This document shows positions 25,211 through 34,328 of a stretch of 46,443 bases of DNA, piece by piece. The notes below the pieces were generated by a model, which did no database searches, was not told the origin of the DNA, and saw nothing but the letters and a program-made list of their open reading frames with translations. The stretch comes from an uncultured Barnesiella sp. (GTDB taxonomy: Bacteria; Bacteroidota; Bacteroidia; Bacteroidales; Barnesiellaceae): positions 1-46,443 of the forward strand of contig CALUJQ010000023.1 of NCBI GenBank assembly GCA_944320995.1, given 5' to 3'. The translations under genes were made by a program, and so were the position numbers. Numbering within the stretch: position 1 is the first letter of the stretch; each line of letters begins with the position of its first letter.

Positions 25211-26041
25211 ATGGGCTGGGGAAAACTTGCGGTTATAGCGGTTATAACTGTATTGTCGTCGGTATCGGTGTTTGGAGCGAAACCCGAGACCTTGCACACC
25301 ATTACCGATAAAACTTTTCGTCGAGCCGATACCCCTCGGCCAAAGGACGAAAAGCAAGAACCGACCGATACGGTTATGATTGGCCAAAAGGTACAAATTG
25401 CCGATTCTGTCTCGGTAATTGCCGGTGACAGCATAGGCGCATTGTTGCAAGATACGGTCCCGGTGCTGATAACCGATTCGCTCGGCCCTTTGTTGTTGAC
25501 CGACTCGTTGGAGGTAAAACCGGTGCGAAAATCGTGGAGGACTTCCTCGTTCAATCCCGACCCGATGAGAGCGGTGTGGTTATCGGCGTTGTTCCCGGGA
25601 TTGGGGCAGATTTATAACCGCCGCTATTGGAAATTGCCAATTGTTGTGGGCGGGTATGTAGGTCTGTTTTATGCTACGACGTGGAACAGCAACATGCTCT
25701 CGGACTATCAGCGCGCCTATCTCGACATTATGGACAGCGACCCGACGACGAACAGCTACATGGATTTTTTTGCTTCGTCGTACCGGGAAGAGGATATAGA
25801 CAAGACATGGCTCACCAATGTGTTGAAGCAACGTAAGGATTATTACAGGCAGTACCGTGATTTGTGCATCATCTGCATGATAGGGCTTTATGCGGTTTGT
25901 ATGATCGATGCTTATGTAGATGCCCAGTTATATCATTTCGATATAAGCCCCGATCTGTCGATGCAGTGGCAGCCGGCCATAATCCCTACGGGACGCTCTG
26001 CGTTGCCGGCGGTGGGGTTGCAATGTGCGATAACGTTTTAA
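25211..26041 (+). CDS. DUF5683-domain membrane protein
   Basis: From the ATG at 25211 this gives 276 residues with an N-terminal signal-like segment (LAVIAVITVLSSVSVFGA). An in-frame TTG at 25193 would add six residues. The second half is the DUF5683 domain: RAVWLSALFPGLGQIYNRRYWKLPIVVGGYV, then a further membrane helix near CIICMIGLYAVCMIDAY. The family is conserved between parB and mltD in Bacteroidota; its function is not known to me. Position suggests a role in the envelope or division rather than in DNA segregation itself. Confidence 0.88.
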   Translation: MGWGKLAVIAVITVLSSVSVFGAKPETLHTITDKTFRRADTPRPKDEKQEPTDTVMIGQKVQIADSVSVIAGDSIGALLQDTVPVLITDSLGPLLLTDSLEVKPVRKSWRTSSFNPDPMRAVWLSALFPGLGQIYNRRYWKLPIVVGGYVGLFYATTWNSNMLSDYQRAYLDIMDSDPTTNSYMDFFASSYREEDIDKTWLTNVLKQRKDYYRQYRDLCIICMIGLYAVCMIDAYVDAQLYHFDISPDLSMQWQPAIIPTGRSALPAVGLQCAITF

Positions 26042-26057
26042 TAAAAGATTAGAGGGT

Positions 26058-27566
26058 ATGAAGAGGATTTTGTTTGTTTTGGGAGGATTGATGTTTGCTT
26101 GGTGCGGTTTTGCCCAAGAGGCAGATTTCGGAGAGGAGTACATCGAAGCCGATACGGTCGAACCCCTTTTGGCCGACACGGCAGAGGTTATTTTACCCGA
26201 TACGATCGATAATGCCGTCGTCTATCTCGAAAGCATGGAGGCCGATTTGAACGACCTTTTGACAAACTGGTATATGCCGCAGTATGCCGTGGTCGATGCC
26301 TCTTGTTTGGAAAACAGCGTGAATATAGATTATCCCGATTCGGTATATATGCGCAAACTGTCGCAATTACCCACGGCTATCGAGATGCCCTACAACAGCG
26401 TGGTACGTCGCTACATAGATATGTATGTGCAGAAACGGCGGACTTTGGTGGAGAATCTCTTGGGATTGAGTTCCTATTACATGCCTATTTTTGAAGCTGC
26501 GCTCGAGCGGGAAGGTTTACCGTTGGAGTTGAAGTATCTGCCCATTATCGAGTCGGCATTGCGCCCCGATGCGACTTCGCGGGCCGGAGCCGCCGGGCTG
26601 TGGCAGTTCATGGTCCGGACCGGCAAAAGTATGGGGCTTGAAGTAAACAGTCTTGTCGATGAACGCAGAGATCCGATAAAATCTTCGGCTATGGCCGCCC
26701 GCTATCTGAAAGACCTGTATGGAATCTATCACGATTGGGCATTGGCCATTGCTTCGTACAACTGTGGCCCCGGGAATGTAAGCAAGGCGATACGTCGCTC
26801 GGGCGGTAAAACCGACTATTGGGAAATCTATCCCTATCTGCCTCGTGAGACTCGGGGATATGTACCTGCCTTTATCGCCGTTAACTATGTCATGAATTAT
26901 TATGGCGACCATAATATCTGCCCGGTGTTGACCCGCCGTCCGCTTCTCACCGATACGGTACAGGTTACCCGCCGGCTTCACTTGAAACAAGTCTCCGATG
27001 TGTTGCAGATTCCGATTGACGAAATCCGCAGCCTCAATCCGCAATATCGTCGCGACATCATACCGGGCAACATTCGGCCGTATGCGCTCATCTTACCCTC
27101 TCAACAAGTCTATGCCTTTATCGAGGCAGAAGAGGCGATTTTTGCCCACGATGCCGAGTTGTATGCCCAAAGGCTTTCGGTAGAGCCGGCCGGAATCGAT
27201 CCCGGAACGATGGTTTATCATCGGGTGCGCAAAGGGGAGACGCTGTCGAGAATCGCACAGAAGTATGGGGTCTCGGTGAGCAATTTGTGCGCATGGAACA
27301 ATATAAAGAGGAGTTCTTGCCTGCGTATCGGTCAACGATTGGCTGTGAGCAGTAAAGGCGCAGTGGGCAAGACTCGTACGTCCTCGTCCTCAGCATCAGC
27401 CTCGGTGAAGGCCTCGGGCAAGTATCATACGGTACGTAAGGGCGAGAGCCTGTGGACGATTTCTCAAAAATACAAAGGGGTTTCGGCCGAGGAGATCAAG
27501 CAGTTGAACAACTTGAAGGGAAATGATATTCGTCCGGGACAACGGTTGAAGATCCCGACCGCATGA
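26058..27566 (+). CDS. mltD: Membrane-bound lytic murein transglycosylase D-like, with two LysM domains
   Basis: This 502-residue exported protein has a signal peptide (LFVLGGLMFAWCGFA), an acidic spacer, and a goose-lysozyme/SLT domain (about 140-290) with the catalytic Glu in YLPIIESALRPDATS and the conserved GAAGLWQFM. Two C-terminal LysM domains follow (YHRVRKGETLSRIAQKYG about 394; YHTVRKGESLWTISQKYK about 455). It cleaves peptidoglycan glycan strands, forming 1,6-anhydro ends, and LysM anchors it to the wall. It ends the parA-parB-DUF5683-mltD cluster. Confidence 0.94.
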   Translation: MKRILFVLGGLMFAWCGFAQEADFGEEYIEADTVEPLLADTAEVILPDTIDNAVVYLESMEADLNDLLTNWYMPQYAVVDASCLENSVNIDYPDSVYMRKLSQLPTAIEMPYNSVVRRYIDMYVQKRRTLVENLLGLSSYYMPIFEAALEREGLPLELKYLPIIESALRPDATSRAGAAGLWQFMVRTGKSMGLEVNSLVDERRDPIKSSAMAARYLKDLYGIYHDWALAIASYNCGPGNVSKAIRRSGGKTDYWEIYPYLPRETRGYVPAFIAVNYVMNYYGDHNICPVLTRRPLLTDTVQVTRRLHLKQVSDVLQIPIDEIRSLNPQYRRDIIPGNIRPYALILPSQQVYAFIEAEEAIFAHDAELYAQRLSVEPAGIDPGTMVYHRVRKGETLSRIAQKYGVSVSNLCAWNNIKRSSCLRIGQRLAVSSKGAVGKTRTSSSSASASVKASGKYHTVRKGESLWTISQKYKGVSAEEIKQLNNLKGNDIRPGQRLKIPTA

Positions 27567-27585
27567 TTTGGGCCTTTCGTACCCT

Positions 27586-28227
27586 TTAATTTCCGTCGAA
27601 GGGGGAGTCGTCGATCTCCTCCAAATCGAGAATCGCATCTAAAATCATGCTTTTGTCAATTTGTGCGAAATAGATGCGTCGCGCACCGATGTATCGCTGT
27701 GCATAGTATGTTTCGTAATTCCAGTCCTCGCGTATTCCTTGTGAGGTAGAGGCGTGGATAAAACGGAATTGCCCGTCGGGATAGACTTCGGTGACCAATC
27801 CTACATGCCCTACGGATTTTTGTCGGCTGTTCCGTCCTTTGAAAAAGACCAAATCGCCCCGGCGTATTTTTTCTTCCGGGATAGAAATCCCTTGTAGGTA
27901 TTGAGAGGCCGAGTTGGCGTTGAGCGGGTAGGAAAAGTGGTTGAATACATATTGCATGAATCCCGAACAGTCGAATCGGTTAGGACCTTTCCCTCCCCGT
28001 CGATAGGGCGTGCCGATATATTTGCGGGCATACCCGATGAGGCTGTCGATTTGTTGGTCGATAAAGGTGTGGGGTAGCGGTAGGGAAATGGAAATTTTCT
28101 CATGTGTCGTGTCGGCGACAACGGTGTCGGCAGATAGGGCTGTTGGCGTTCTCTTTTTCTCGGCTTTTGTCGGAGATATGCTTATGACACATAACAAGGC
28201 AATAGCGATAAATCTGTATAAAATCAT
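27586..28227 (-). CDS. NlpC/P60 (C40) family peptidase
   Basis: From the ATG at 28227 this gives 213 residues with a signal peptide (FIAIALLCVISISPTKA). The C-terminal NlpC/P60 domain has the catalytic Cys in RFDCSGFMQYVF, the His in SVGHVGLVTEV and a third polar residue in FIHAS. Such enzymes cut peptide stems in peptidoglycan, often gamma-D-Glu-diaminopimelate bonds. A longer in-frame reading to 28434 would run into rsgA and has no similarity. It follows rsgA by 56 bases and is convergent with mltD, another cell-wall hydrolase. Confidence 0.92.
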   Translation of the reverse strand: MILYRFIAIALLCVISISPTKAEKKRTPTALSADTVVADTTHEKISISLPLPHTFIDQQIDSLIGYARKYIGTPYRRGGKGPNRFDCSGFMQYVFNHFSYPLNANSASQYLQGISIPEEKIRRGDLVFFKGRNSRQKSVGHVGLVTEVYPDGQFRFIHASTSQGIREDWNYETYYAQRYIGARRIYFAQIDKSMILDAILDLEEIDDSPFDGN

Positions 28228-28283
28228 ATAATCCCTCTTTTTTGTTTTTGTTTTTGGACTGTCTTTTCGGCCGATTCCGCTTT

Positions 28284-29216
28284 TTAAAAAGCCTCCCGGT
28301 ATTTCCCGTCGGAGCTGTCGTCGATGATACTCAGGTAACTGGCGTATCTCGATTCGCTTATTTCGTGATTTTCGAGCGCCTTCAAAACGGCGCAACCGGG
28401 TTCGTGCCGGTGGGTACAGTCGCCGAATTTGCATTGTTGGGCGATTCGGAATATCTCGGGGAAGAAGTGGGCAACCTCTTTGGGGTCGAAATCGATAGTC
28501 CCGAATCCTTTAATACCCGGGGTGTCGATGATATATCCGCCTTGTGGCAGTAGGTACATTTCGGAAAATGTGGTAGTGTGCATCCCCTTGTGGTGCGAGG
28601 CCGATACGGCCCCTGTTTTTACATGGGCATCGGGTAGGATGCGATTGATGATTGTCGATTTCCCTACACCCGAGTTCCCCGACAATAAGGTAATCTTCCC
28701 TTGAATGGCAGCGTCGATTACGTCGAATCCTTCGCCGGTAGTTGCCGATACGCAACAGCACTCGTACCCGATAGAGCGGTAGAGGTACCCGAGAGCTTCG
28801 GCATACTCTTTATCCTCTTCGGTGAACGTATCGCATTTGTTGATGACAAGAATCACCGGGATACGGTAGGCCTCGGCGGTGGCCAAAAAACGGTCGATGA
28901 AAGTCGTCGAGGTCATGGGGGTGTTGATGGTCACGATCAACAAGGCTTGGTCTATATTGGCGGCGATGATGTGCGACTCTTTCGACAGATTGGAGGCTCG
29001 CCTGATAATATAGTTTTTCCGGTCGTGTATGCGGGTGATGAACGCTGTATGGTCGGGATTCAGTTCTATCTCCACGTTATCGCCTACGGCTATGGGATTG
29101 GTGCTTCGTATCCCTTTCAAGCGGAAATTTCCCTTGATTTTACAACGTATCGTTTCGCCCGATTCGGTGCAGACGATATACCAGCTACCCGTGTTTTTTG
29201 TTACGATTCCTTCCAC
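28284..29216 (-). CDS. rsgA: Ribosome small-subunit-dependent GTPase A
   Basis: This 310-residue protein has an OB-fold N-terminus, a circularly permuted GTPase (G4 VINKCD before G1 GNSGVGKST and G3 DTPGIKGFG), and a C-terminal zinc site ([14 protein letters not shown]). RsgA checks and matures the 30S subunit. It has its own promoter just downstream of the frr terminator. Confidence 0.95.
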   Translation of the reverse strand: MEGIVTKNTGSWYIVCTESGETIRCKIKGNFRLKGIRSTNPIAVGDNVEIELNPDHTAFITRIHDRKNYIIRRASNLSKESHIIAANIDQALLIVTINTPMTSTTFIDRFLATAEAYRIPVILVINKCDTFTEEDKEYAEALGYLYRSIGYECCCVSATTGEGFDVIDAAIQGKITLLSGNSGVGKSTIINRILPDAHVKTGAVSASHHKGMHTTTFSEMYLLPQGGYIIDTPGIKGFGTIDFDPKEVAHFFPEIFRIAQQCKFGDCTHRHEPGCAVLKALENHEISESRYASYLSIIDDSSDGKYREAF

Positions 29217-29236
29217 GATGTCTGTCGTTTTGGAGG

Positions 29237-29244
29237 CAAAAGTA
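29237..29244 (-). promoter_or_regulatory. -7 box of the rsgA promoter
   Basis: On the minus strand TACTTTTG matches TAnnTTTG and lies 20 bases upstream of the rsgA ATG. The -33 box is not clear. Confidence 0.45.
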
Positions 29245-29267
29245 ACAGAAAGTTTTGAAACCGGGAT

Positions 29268-29303
29268 AAAAAGAGAGAGGCTTTCTGAAAAAGAAAGCCT
29301 CTC
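29268..29303 (-). terminator. Terminator of pyrH-frr
   Basis: GAGAGGCTTTC (29275-29285) and GAAAGCCTCTC (29293-29303) form an 11-pair stem. On the minus strand it is followed by CTCTTTTTATCC. Confidence 0.85.
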
Positions 29304-29324
29304 GAATGGTTGTAGGACAAGCGA

Positions 29325-29885
29325 TTATACCGTGAGAATTTCTTTCTCTTTCTCGGCAAATATTTCGTCGATTTTCTTCATGTATTTGTCGTGCAACTTT
29401 TGTACGGCGGCTTCGCCATCTTTGGCAATATCTTCCGACATGCCCTCTTTTTGGGCTTTTTTCAATCCGTCGATGACATCGCGGCGAGCGTTGCGTATGC
29501 TCACTTTGGCATTTTCGGCCTCTTGTTTCGATTGTTTAACGAGGGCTTTACGGCGTTCCTCGGTCAACGGGGGGATAGCGAGTCTTATGATTTCGCCGTT
29601 GTTCTCGGGGGTGATACCCAACTCAGAGTCGAGAATGGCTTTCTCGATTACCTTGAACATCGATTTTTCCCACGGGGTAATCACGATGGTGCGGGCATCG
29701 GGGACCGAGATGTTCGCCACGTTGGAGAGCGGGGCGAGGCTACCGTAGTAGTCAACCCGTATGCCGTCGAGAATGCGGGGATTGGCTTTCCCTGCCCGGA
29801 TATGAGCCAACGCTTCGTCCAAAAATTCGATGGCCAAGGTCATTTTTTCTTCGGCCGAGTTTAAATATGTTTTTACGTCGTCCAT
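29325..29885 (-). CDS. frr: Ribosome recycling factor
   Basis: This 186-residue protein is of standard RRF length and has the family blocks [21 protein letters not shown] and [22 protein letters not shown]. With EF-G it splits post-termination ribosomes. It lies 85 bases after pyrH, the usual pairing, and is closed by a strong terminator. Confidence 0.96.
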   Translation of the reverse strand: MDDVKTYLNSAEEKMTLAIEFLDEALAHIRAGKANPRILDGIRVDYYGSLAPLSNVANISVPDARTIVITPWEKSMFKVIEKAILDSELGITPENNGEIIRLAIPPLTEERRKALVKQSKQEAENAKVSIRNARRDVIDGLKKAQKEGMSEDIAKDGEAAVQKLHDKYMKKIDEIFAEKEKEILTV

Positions 29886-29970
29886 AATGAGTATAAGGTT
29901 GAATAGTTTCTATATGGTTTTGTGAACAAATGTACTCTTTTTTTTAAGAATAGCAATAACAAGGGGCAAG

Positions 29971-30687
29971 TTAATATACGAGCGTACCGATGTTTTCGCC
30001 CGATAATACTTTTTTGAGGTTCCCCACGGTGTCCATATCGAATACGATAATGGGCAAGTGGTTCTCTTTGCAAAGGGTGGTTGCCGTGAGGTCCATTACT
30101 TTGAGCCCTCGGGTATAGATTTCGTCGTAGCTGATTTTTTCGAATTTTACAGCGGTAGGGTCTTTTTCGGGGTCGGCGGTGTAGATGCCGTCAACACGGG
30201 TTCCTTTGAGCATGACATCGGCTTCGATTTCGATACCTCTCAATGCCGATCCGGTGTCGGTGGTGAAGAAGGGGTTGCCCGTCCCTCCCGAGATAATAGC
30301 CACTTCGCCTTTCTGCATGGCTTCGATGGCTTTCCATTTGCTGTAATGTTCGCCTATCGGGAACATGTTGATGGCGGTGAAAACTTTGGCTTTTTGGCCG
30401 ATTGTCTCCAATGCCGAGCTTAGTGCCAAGCTGTTGATGACGGTGGCGAGCATCCCCATCTGGTCTCCTTTCACCCGGTCCACCCCTTTGGCTGTACCGC
30501 TCAACCCTCTGAAAATGTTCCCGCCGCCGATGACGATTCCTATCTCAATCCCCATTTCGGCGATTTCTTTAATCTGTGCGGCGTATTCGGCGACTCTTTT
30601 CTCGTCGATGCCATATTGTTTCTCTCCCATCAACGATTCTCCGCTTAGTTTCAGGAGAATCCTGTTGTATCGATTGCTCATGATCAA
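29971..30687 (-). CDS. pyrH: Uridylate kinase
   Basis: This 238-residue amino-acid-kinase fold enzyme has ILLKLSGESLMG at the start, IVIGGGNIFRG for the phosphate-binding loop, and DGIYTADPEKDPTA near residue 165. It phosphorylates UMP to UDP. An ATG two codons further in (MSNRYN) is equally usable. A -7-like TATTTTTG (minus strand, 30713-30720) lies upstream. Confidence 0.95.
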   Translation of the reverse strand: MIMSNRYNRILLKLSGESLMGEKQYGIDEKRVAEYAAQIKEIAEMGIEIGIVIGGGNIFRGLSGTAKGVDRVKGDQMGMLATVINSLALSSALETIGQKAKVFTAINMFPIGEHYSKWKAIEAMQKGEVAIISGGTGNPFFTTDTGSALRGIEIEADVMLKGTRVDGIYTADPEKDPTAVKFEKISYDEIYTRGLKVMDLTATTLCKENHLPIIVFDMDTVGNLKKVLSGENIGTLVY

Positions 30688-30799
30688 GACTCTTTTTATT
30701 GAATTAAACAGTCAAAAATAATGAAATTTTATCATACCTTAAATTTTAATTGTCAAAATTCTGTATTAAAATATAGGTTTCGTTTTTTTTATCTCGGCT

Positions 30800-30817
30800 C
30801 TTGGCGATATTGCCAAG
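30800..30817. promoter_or_regulatory. Near-perfect palindrome at the promoter of the TPR gene
   Basis: CTTGGCGATATTGCCAAG is an 18-base inverted repeat with one mismatched pair. It occupies the -33 region of the promoter for the gene at 30868, an operator-like position. Confidence 0.45.
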
Positions 30818-30826
30818 TTGAATGAT

Positions 30827-30834
30827 TATATTTG
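30827..30834 (+). promoter_or_regulatory. -7 box for the TPR protein gene
   Basis: TATATTTG matches TAnnTTTG exactly and lies 33 bases before the ATG. The nearest -33-like TTGG is 22 bases upstream, inside the palindrome. Confidence 0.55.
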
Positions 30835-30867
30835 TCGAGTTAATAAACCGACGATTGTAAAGTAGAT

Positions 30868-31755
30868 ATGAGGCGAGTGATAGGGTTGATGCTTCTGTGG
30901 GCAGTTGCTTTACCGGTTTTTGCCGATATGCCGTATCAAACGGCGTTGAGAAAGGCGAATGACCATTTTGCCAATGAAGAGTGGCAGGAGGCTATTGCGT
31001 TGTATGACCTTTTGTTGGAGCGTCGGCCCAGCCGGGTGAAAACCTATGTCGATGCAGTTGTCTCCTCTGCCATGCTGAACGACTCGTCGTTGGTTATGCA
31101 GTATGTGATTCGTTCGGAGAAGCAGGGACTTTCGTTAGACTCGTTGTTCTCGGGGGTAGATGTATGTTCGCGTGCCGTCGGGCATTCGGCTATTTATGAG
31201 CAAGTGCTGTTGTTGGTAAAGCGGGAACAACCGTGGTTTACGAGGGTGGTGAATAATTATTTGTTGGGTTATTACGCATTCAGGCATGATGCCCCCAAAA
31301 TGGTTGTGATTGCCGATGAATTGCTGGCGGTAATGCCGAACCATATCGATTATTTGAAGGTTAAAGCCGAGGCTCTGTTATTGATGGGCGCCCACGAAAA
31401 GGTCGTGGAGGTGCAGCAATCTATCTTGCAAATAGATTCTCTCAATTTTGACGCCAACCTGTTTATGGGCAGTTACTATGCCGTGAAAGGACAGGAGAAG
31501 TTGGCCTCGATCGATGAACGTTATCTCGAAGAAATGGACAATTCTTCGACGTCGATTCAACAAGCGGCGTATATCAGTGAAAAAAGGGCTGTACTCGATA
31601 CCGATATAGCTTGGGCAAAACAATACCTTTCTGTCGCTTCCCGAACTCGCGGCAACAAATATTTGTCGGAGCAACTTGCCTCTTTGTCGAGTCTTACCGC
31701 CACACTTCCTTCGAGTAGCGGAATTCTTCTTCCTGCGTTGAAACGATCAAAGTAG
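30868..31755 (+). CDS. Exported TPR-repeat protein of unknown function
   Basis: This 295-residue protein has a signal peptide (VIGLMLLWAVALPVFA) and an otherwise helical body with TPR-like units, for example ANDHFANEEWQEAIALYDLLL near residue 29 and LMGAHEKVVEVQQSILQIDS near 172. No enzyme motif is visible. It has its own promoter with an operator-like palindrome, so it may be regulated singly. Its last nine bases overlap the convergent birA gene. I do not recognise a specific family beyond TPR. Confidence 0.8.
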   Translation: MRRVIGLMLLWAVALPVFADMPYQTALRKANDHFANEEWQEAIALYDLLLERRPSRVKTYVDAVVSSAMLNDSSLVMQYVIRSEKQGLSLDSLFSGVDVCSRAVGHSAIYEQVLLLVKREQPWFTRVVNNYLLGYYAFRHDAPKMVVIADELLAVMPNHIDYLKVKAEALLLMGAHEKVVEVQQSILQIDSLNFDANLFMGSYYAVKGQEKLASIDERYLEEMDNSSTSIQQAAYISEKRAVLDTDIAWAKQYLSVASRTRGNKYLSEQLASLSSLTATLPSSSGILLPALKRSK

Positions 31756-32496
31756 GAAGGAGACCTCTTTGAATGCAAATCGTTTTTCTTCACCCGAGTC
31801 GGTCGAGAGAATCAAATGCCCGTCGGGTTCCACTCCGATAATGGAGGCTTGGAAAGTTCCTTCGTTGCTGCTAAACGGATAGAGCCCGTCGTTGCGGTAA
31901 AGCGATGCGAAATATTCTTCACGAATGCGTTGTGTTGAGCGGGAGAAAGTCTCGAGGTAGCGAGTGCGGAAGGTCTCGATAAACTGGTCGAGCATCGATT
32001 CGATGGGGGTTGTATGTCCTGTGATTTGGACCAGAGAGACAGGATTGGGAGCATCGCTGAGAAATACCTCTTGATTTATGTTCAATCCGATGCCGATGAT
32101 GGCTCGTGAAAAAGTATTCCCACTTAGCGAGTTCTCGATGAGCATGCCGGCGATTTTTCTATCCTCCCAATAGATGTCGTTGGGCCATTTGATCGAGAAT
32201 CCCGGGGCATGGCGGTTCAGCAAATCGACGATCGCCAGCGAAACGACTTGCGATAGCAGAAATTGTTCATTGGCAGGAATGTGTTCGGGCCTTAGCAACA
32301 GGCTGAAAGTGAGGTTCCTGTAAGGTTCCGATTCCCACGAATTGCCTCGTTGCCCTCGCCCTGCGCTTTGTATATCGGTGAAGACGATGGTGCCTTCCGA
32401 AAGATTTGTTTCAGCGTCGAGTTTTTGGAGGTATGTATTGGTCGAGGCGGTCTCTGTCAAATGAATTTTGGTATAGTTTATCTCTTTTGTTTCCAT
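31747..32496 (-). CDS. birA: Biotin--[acetyl-CoA-carboxylase] ligase
   Basis: From the ATG at 32496 this gives 249 residues. It has the ligase signatures TASTNTYLQ, QSAGRGQRGNSWES (the biotinyl-adenylate loop GRGQRG), KWPNDIYW and GIGLNIN. No N-terminal HTH is present, so it is a pure ligase and not a repressor. Its start lies inside the upstream YjbR-type gene (19-base overlap), suggesting co-translation; the longer reading frame upstream has no similarity. Confidence 0.94.
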   Translation of the reverse strand: METKEINYTKIHLTETASTNTYLQKLDAETNLSEGTIVFTDIQSAGRGQRGNSWESEPYRNLTFSLLLRPEHIPANEQFLLSQVVSLAIVDLLNRHAPGFSIKWPNDIYWEDRKIAGMLIENSLSGNTFSRAIIGIGLNINQEVFLSDAPNPVSLVQITGHTTPIESMLDQFIETFRTRYLETFSRSTQRIREEYFASLYRNDGLYPFSSNEGTFQASIIGVEPDGHLILSTDSGEEKRFAFKEVSFLL

Positions 32497-32858
32497 GATT
32501 CGAGTAGGGATAATAAGGGTTCGCGTTTTATTTTGGGCATTTTTTGGACCACTTCGGCATAAGAGTGGACAATACAGTCGCATACTACACGGTCGGCAAT
32601 CGAAGGGCGCAGCCAAATAGATATCCACAGCCGTTTGTTGGTGTGGTATCCCGGTTCTATTTCGGGATAGCGTTCCCGCAATTCAATGGCTCGTTCGGGG
32701 TTGCATTTGAGAGAGATGCGTTTCTCTTCTTCGAGGAGATCGCAGAAGAGGAACATTTTCCCTTCGATTTTGAAGACCAACGTCCATTCGTCGAAAGGGA
32801 AGCACTCCTCGACCCGGGGGAGCGACAAGCAAAATTCGCGTAAAGATTCTACATTCAT
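32478..32858 (-). CDS. MmcQ/YjbR-family protein
   Basis: This 126-residue protein matches the YjbR (CyaY-like fold) pattern: MNVESLREFCLSLPRVEECFPFD at the start, a middle FKIEGKMFLF, and YHTNKRLWISIWL towards the end. The family is often described as DNA-binding but its role is not settled. It begins two bases after the end of yraN and overlaps birA, making a compact three-gene operon. Confidence 0.88.
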   Translation of the reverse strand: MNVESLREFCLSLPRVEECFPFDEWTLVFKIEGKMFLFCDLLEEEKRISLKCNPERAIELRERYPEIEPGYHTNKRLWISIWLRPSIADRVVCDCIVHSYAEVVQKMPKIKREPLLSLLESWKQKR

Positions 32859-32859
32859 G

Positions 32860-33231
32860 TTATCGACTGTTTAACGGTGGTAGAAAGGCATCTTCGATAT
32901 GTTCGATTTCAAAATCCTCACCCTCGCCAACGAGCGTGATAATATCGAATCGCGTGTCGAGATGTATATCGTAAATCCGGATATAGGCTTCGGTTGCACG
33001 GACGATGTTGTTTATCTTGCGGAGCGTGACGGCCTCTTCGGGTCGGATAAAGTCAAGGTTTTTTCGGGTCTTTACTTCGATAATGACAAGCAGGTTATCC
33101 CGGCAAGCCACGATGTCGAGTTCCATTTTTCCGCTGCGCCAGTTTACATCGCGAATCACATATCCCTTGGAAATCAAGTATTCTGCAGCTCGCTCTTCTC
33201 CTGTTTTTCCCAGCTGGTTGTGCCTTGCCAT
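32860..33231 (-). CDS. YraN-family (UPF0102) nuclease-like protein
   Basis: From the ATG at 33231 this gives 123 residues, the normal length. GKTGEERAAEYLISKGY, then WRSGKMELDIVAC and VIIEVKTRK give the Glu/Asp...ExK pattern of the restriction-endonuclease-like fold. Members are linked to DNA recombination or replication, without an agreed activity. The open frame 32 codons upstream is not needed. It leads the yraN-yjbR-birA operon. Confidence 0.9.
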   Translation of the reverse strand: MARHNQLGKTGEERAAEYLISKGYVIRDVNWRSGKMELDIVACRDNLLVIIEVKTRKNLDFIRPEEAVTLRKINNIVRATEAYIRIYDIHLDTRFDIITLVGEGEDFEIEHIEDAFLPPLNSR

Positions 33232-33345
33232 AGTAGTTTTGATATTAGGGAAGCGAATATACAAAGATTTGGCAGAAATAAGAAAAAGAGGAGGTGGTAA
33301 AGTGTGACGAGTAGGGGTAAAATACATTTTGGGCGTTAGTTGTAT

Positions 33346-33511
33346 AAAGGTATAGGGGTCGGCTCGACATAGTCAAAGTTGAAAACGTTGTTTTCGTTTG
33401 CCTTTGCACTCGCCTTTCACTATATTTGGATAATATAGGATTCGGCTCGGCATAGCCAAACTTGAAAACGTTGTTTTCGTTTGTCTCTGCACTCGCCTTT
33501 CACTATATTTG
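33346..33511 (+). repeat. Two tandem 83-bp promoter-carrying repeats upstream of the SIMPL gene
   Basis: Units at 33346-33428 and 33429-33511 share the 83-base length and most of the sequence of the units at 13385-13550, but lie on the opposite strand. Each has TTTG, 20 bases, TATATTTG (33397-33400/33421-33428 and 33480-33483/33504-33511), a full Bacteroidota promoter. Each also has the perfect inverted repeat GAAAACGTTGTTTTC just upstream of the -33 box and GGCT...AGCC further up. The last -7 box ends 29 bases before the ATG at 33541. Confidence 0.88.
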
Positions 33512-33540
33512 TAAAACTTAATTGATTATAAAGAAGAGTT

Positions 33541-34245
33541 ATGAAGAACAAGTGGATTGCACCGGCTATTATCATAGCCATAGGCTTGTTCCTGTTGGGA
33601 CAGCGCATCGAGCAAGGTATAATACGTTCGAAAGAGGCAGTACGTACAGTTTCGGTAAAAGGCCTTTCAGAACGGGAAGTCCCGGCCGACAGGGTTATTT
33701 GGCCGTTGGTATATAAGGAATTGGGTGACGATTTGGGGGGTATATATCGCGCGATAAATACCAAAAATGCTATTGTGATAGATTTTTTGAAATCGAACGG
33801 AATTGCCGAAACGGATATTTCGGTGGCGGCCCCGGCTATCATAGATATGCAGGCCGAGCGATATGGAGACCGAAATGTGCCTTATCGGTATAACGTTACT
33901 TCGGTAATCACCGTTTCGTCGAGTCAAGTGGACAGGGTGCGGGAGTTGGTTGTGAAACAAGCATCGCTGTTGGAGAAAGGTGTGGCCATCGTCACGAGTG
34001 ATTATCAATACAATACACAGTATTTGTTTACGAAATTGAATGAATTGAAGCCCGAAATGATAGCCGAAGCAACTCAAAATGCCCGGGTGGCAGCCGAGAA
34101 ATTTGCCAAGGATTCGGATAGTAAACTGGGTAAAATCTCATCGGCTTATCAAGGACAGTTCTCTATTGAGGACCGCGATGCCAACACTCCTTATTTGAAA
34201 CATGTGAGAGTCGTTACCTCGGTCGTCTATTATTTGAAAAACTAA
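33541..34245 (+). CDS. SIMPL-domain (DUF541) protein, membrane-anchored
   Basis: This 234-residue protein has one N-terminal membrane helix (WIAPAIIIAIGLFLLGQ) and then a SIMPL/DUF541 domain beginning VRTVSVKGLSEREVPADRVIW and ending VRVVTSVVYYLKN. The domain is found in oxidative-stress-related envelope proteins, but its biochemical role is unclear. It is driven by two repeat-borne promoters and is probably transcribed alone: a hairpin follows it. Confidence 0.88.
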   Translation: MKNKWIAPAIIIAIGLFLLGQRIEQGIIRSKEAVRTVSVKGLSEREVPADRVIWPLVYKELGDDLGGIYRAINTKNAIVIDFLKSNGIAETDISVAAPAIIDMQAERYGDRNVPYRYNVTSVITVSSSQVDRVRELVVKQASLLEKGVAIVTSDYQYNTQYLFTKLNELKPEMIAEATQNARVAAEKFAKDSDSKLGKISSAYQGQFSIEDRDANTPYLKHVRVVTSVVYYLKN

Positions 34246-34277
34246 GAAGAACAAAACGAATACCCGAAATTGGTGAG

Positions 34278-34320
34278 CGTGCAGACTCATATCTGCACGC
34301 TTCCTGTTAAGAGGCAGGAA
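34278..34320 (+). other. Two adjacent hairpins between the SIMPL gene and tadA
   Basis: CGTGCAGA (34278-34285) pairs with TCTGCACG (34292-34299), and TTCCTG (34301-34306) with CAGGAA (34315-34320). The first could end the SIMPL transcript although no T-run follows; the second would sit close to the tadA start. Confidence 0.4.
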
Positions 34321-34328
34321 CCCCGATT

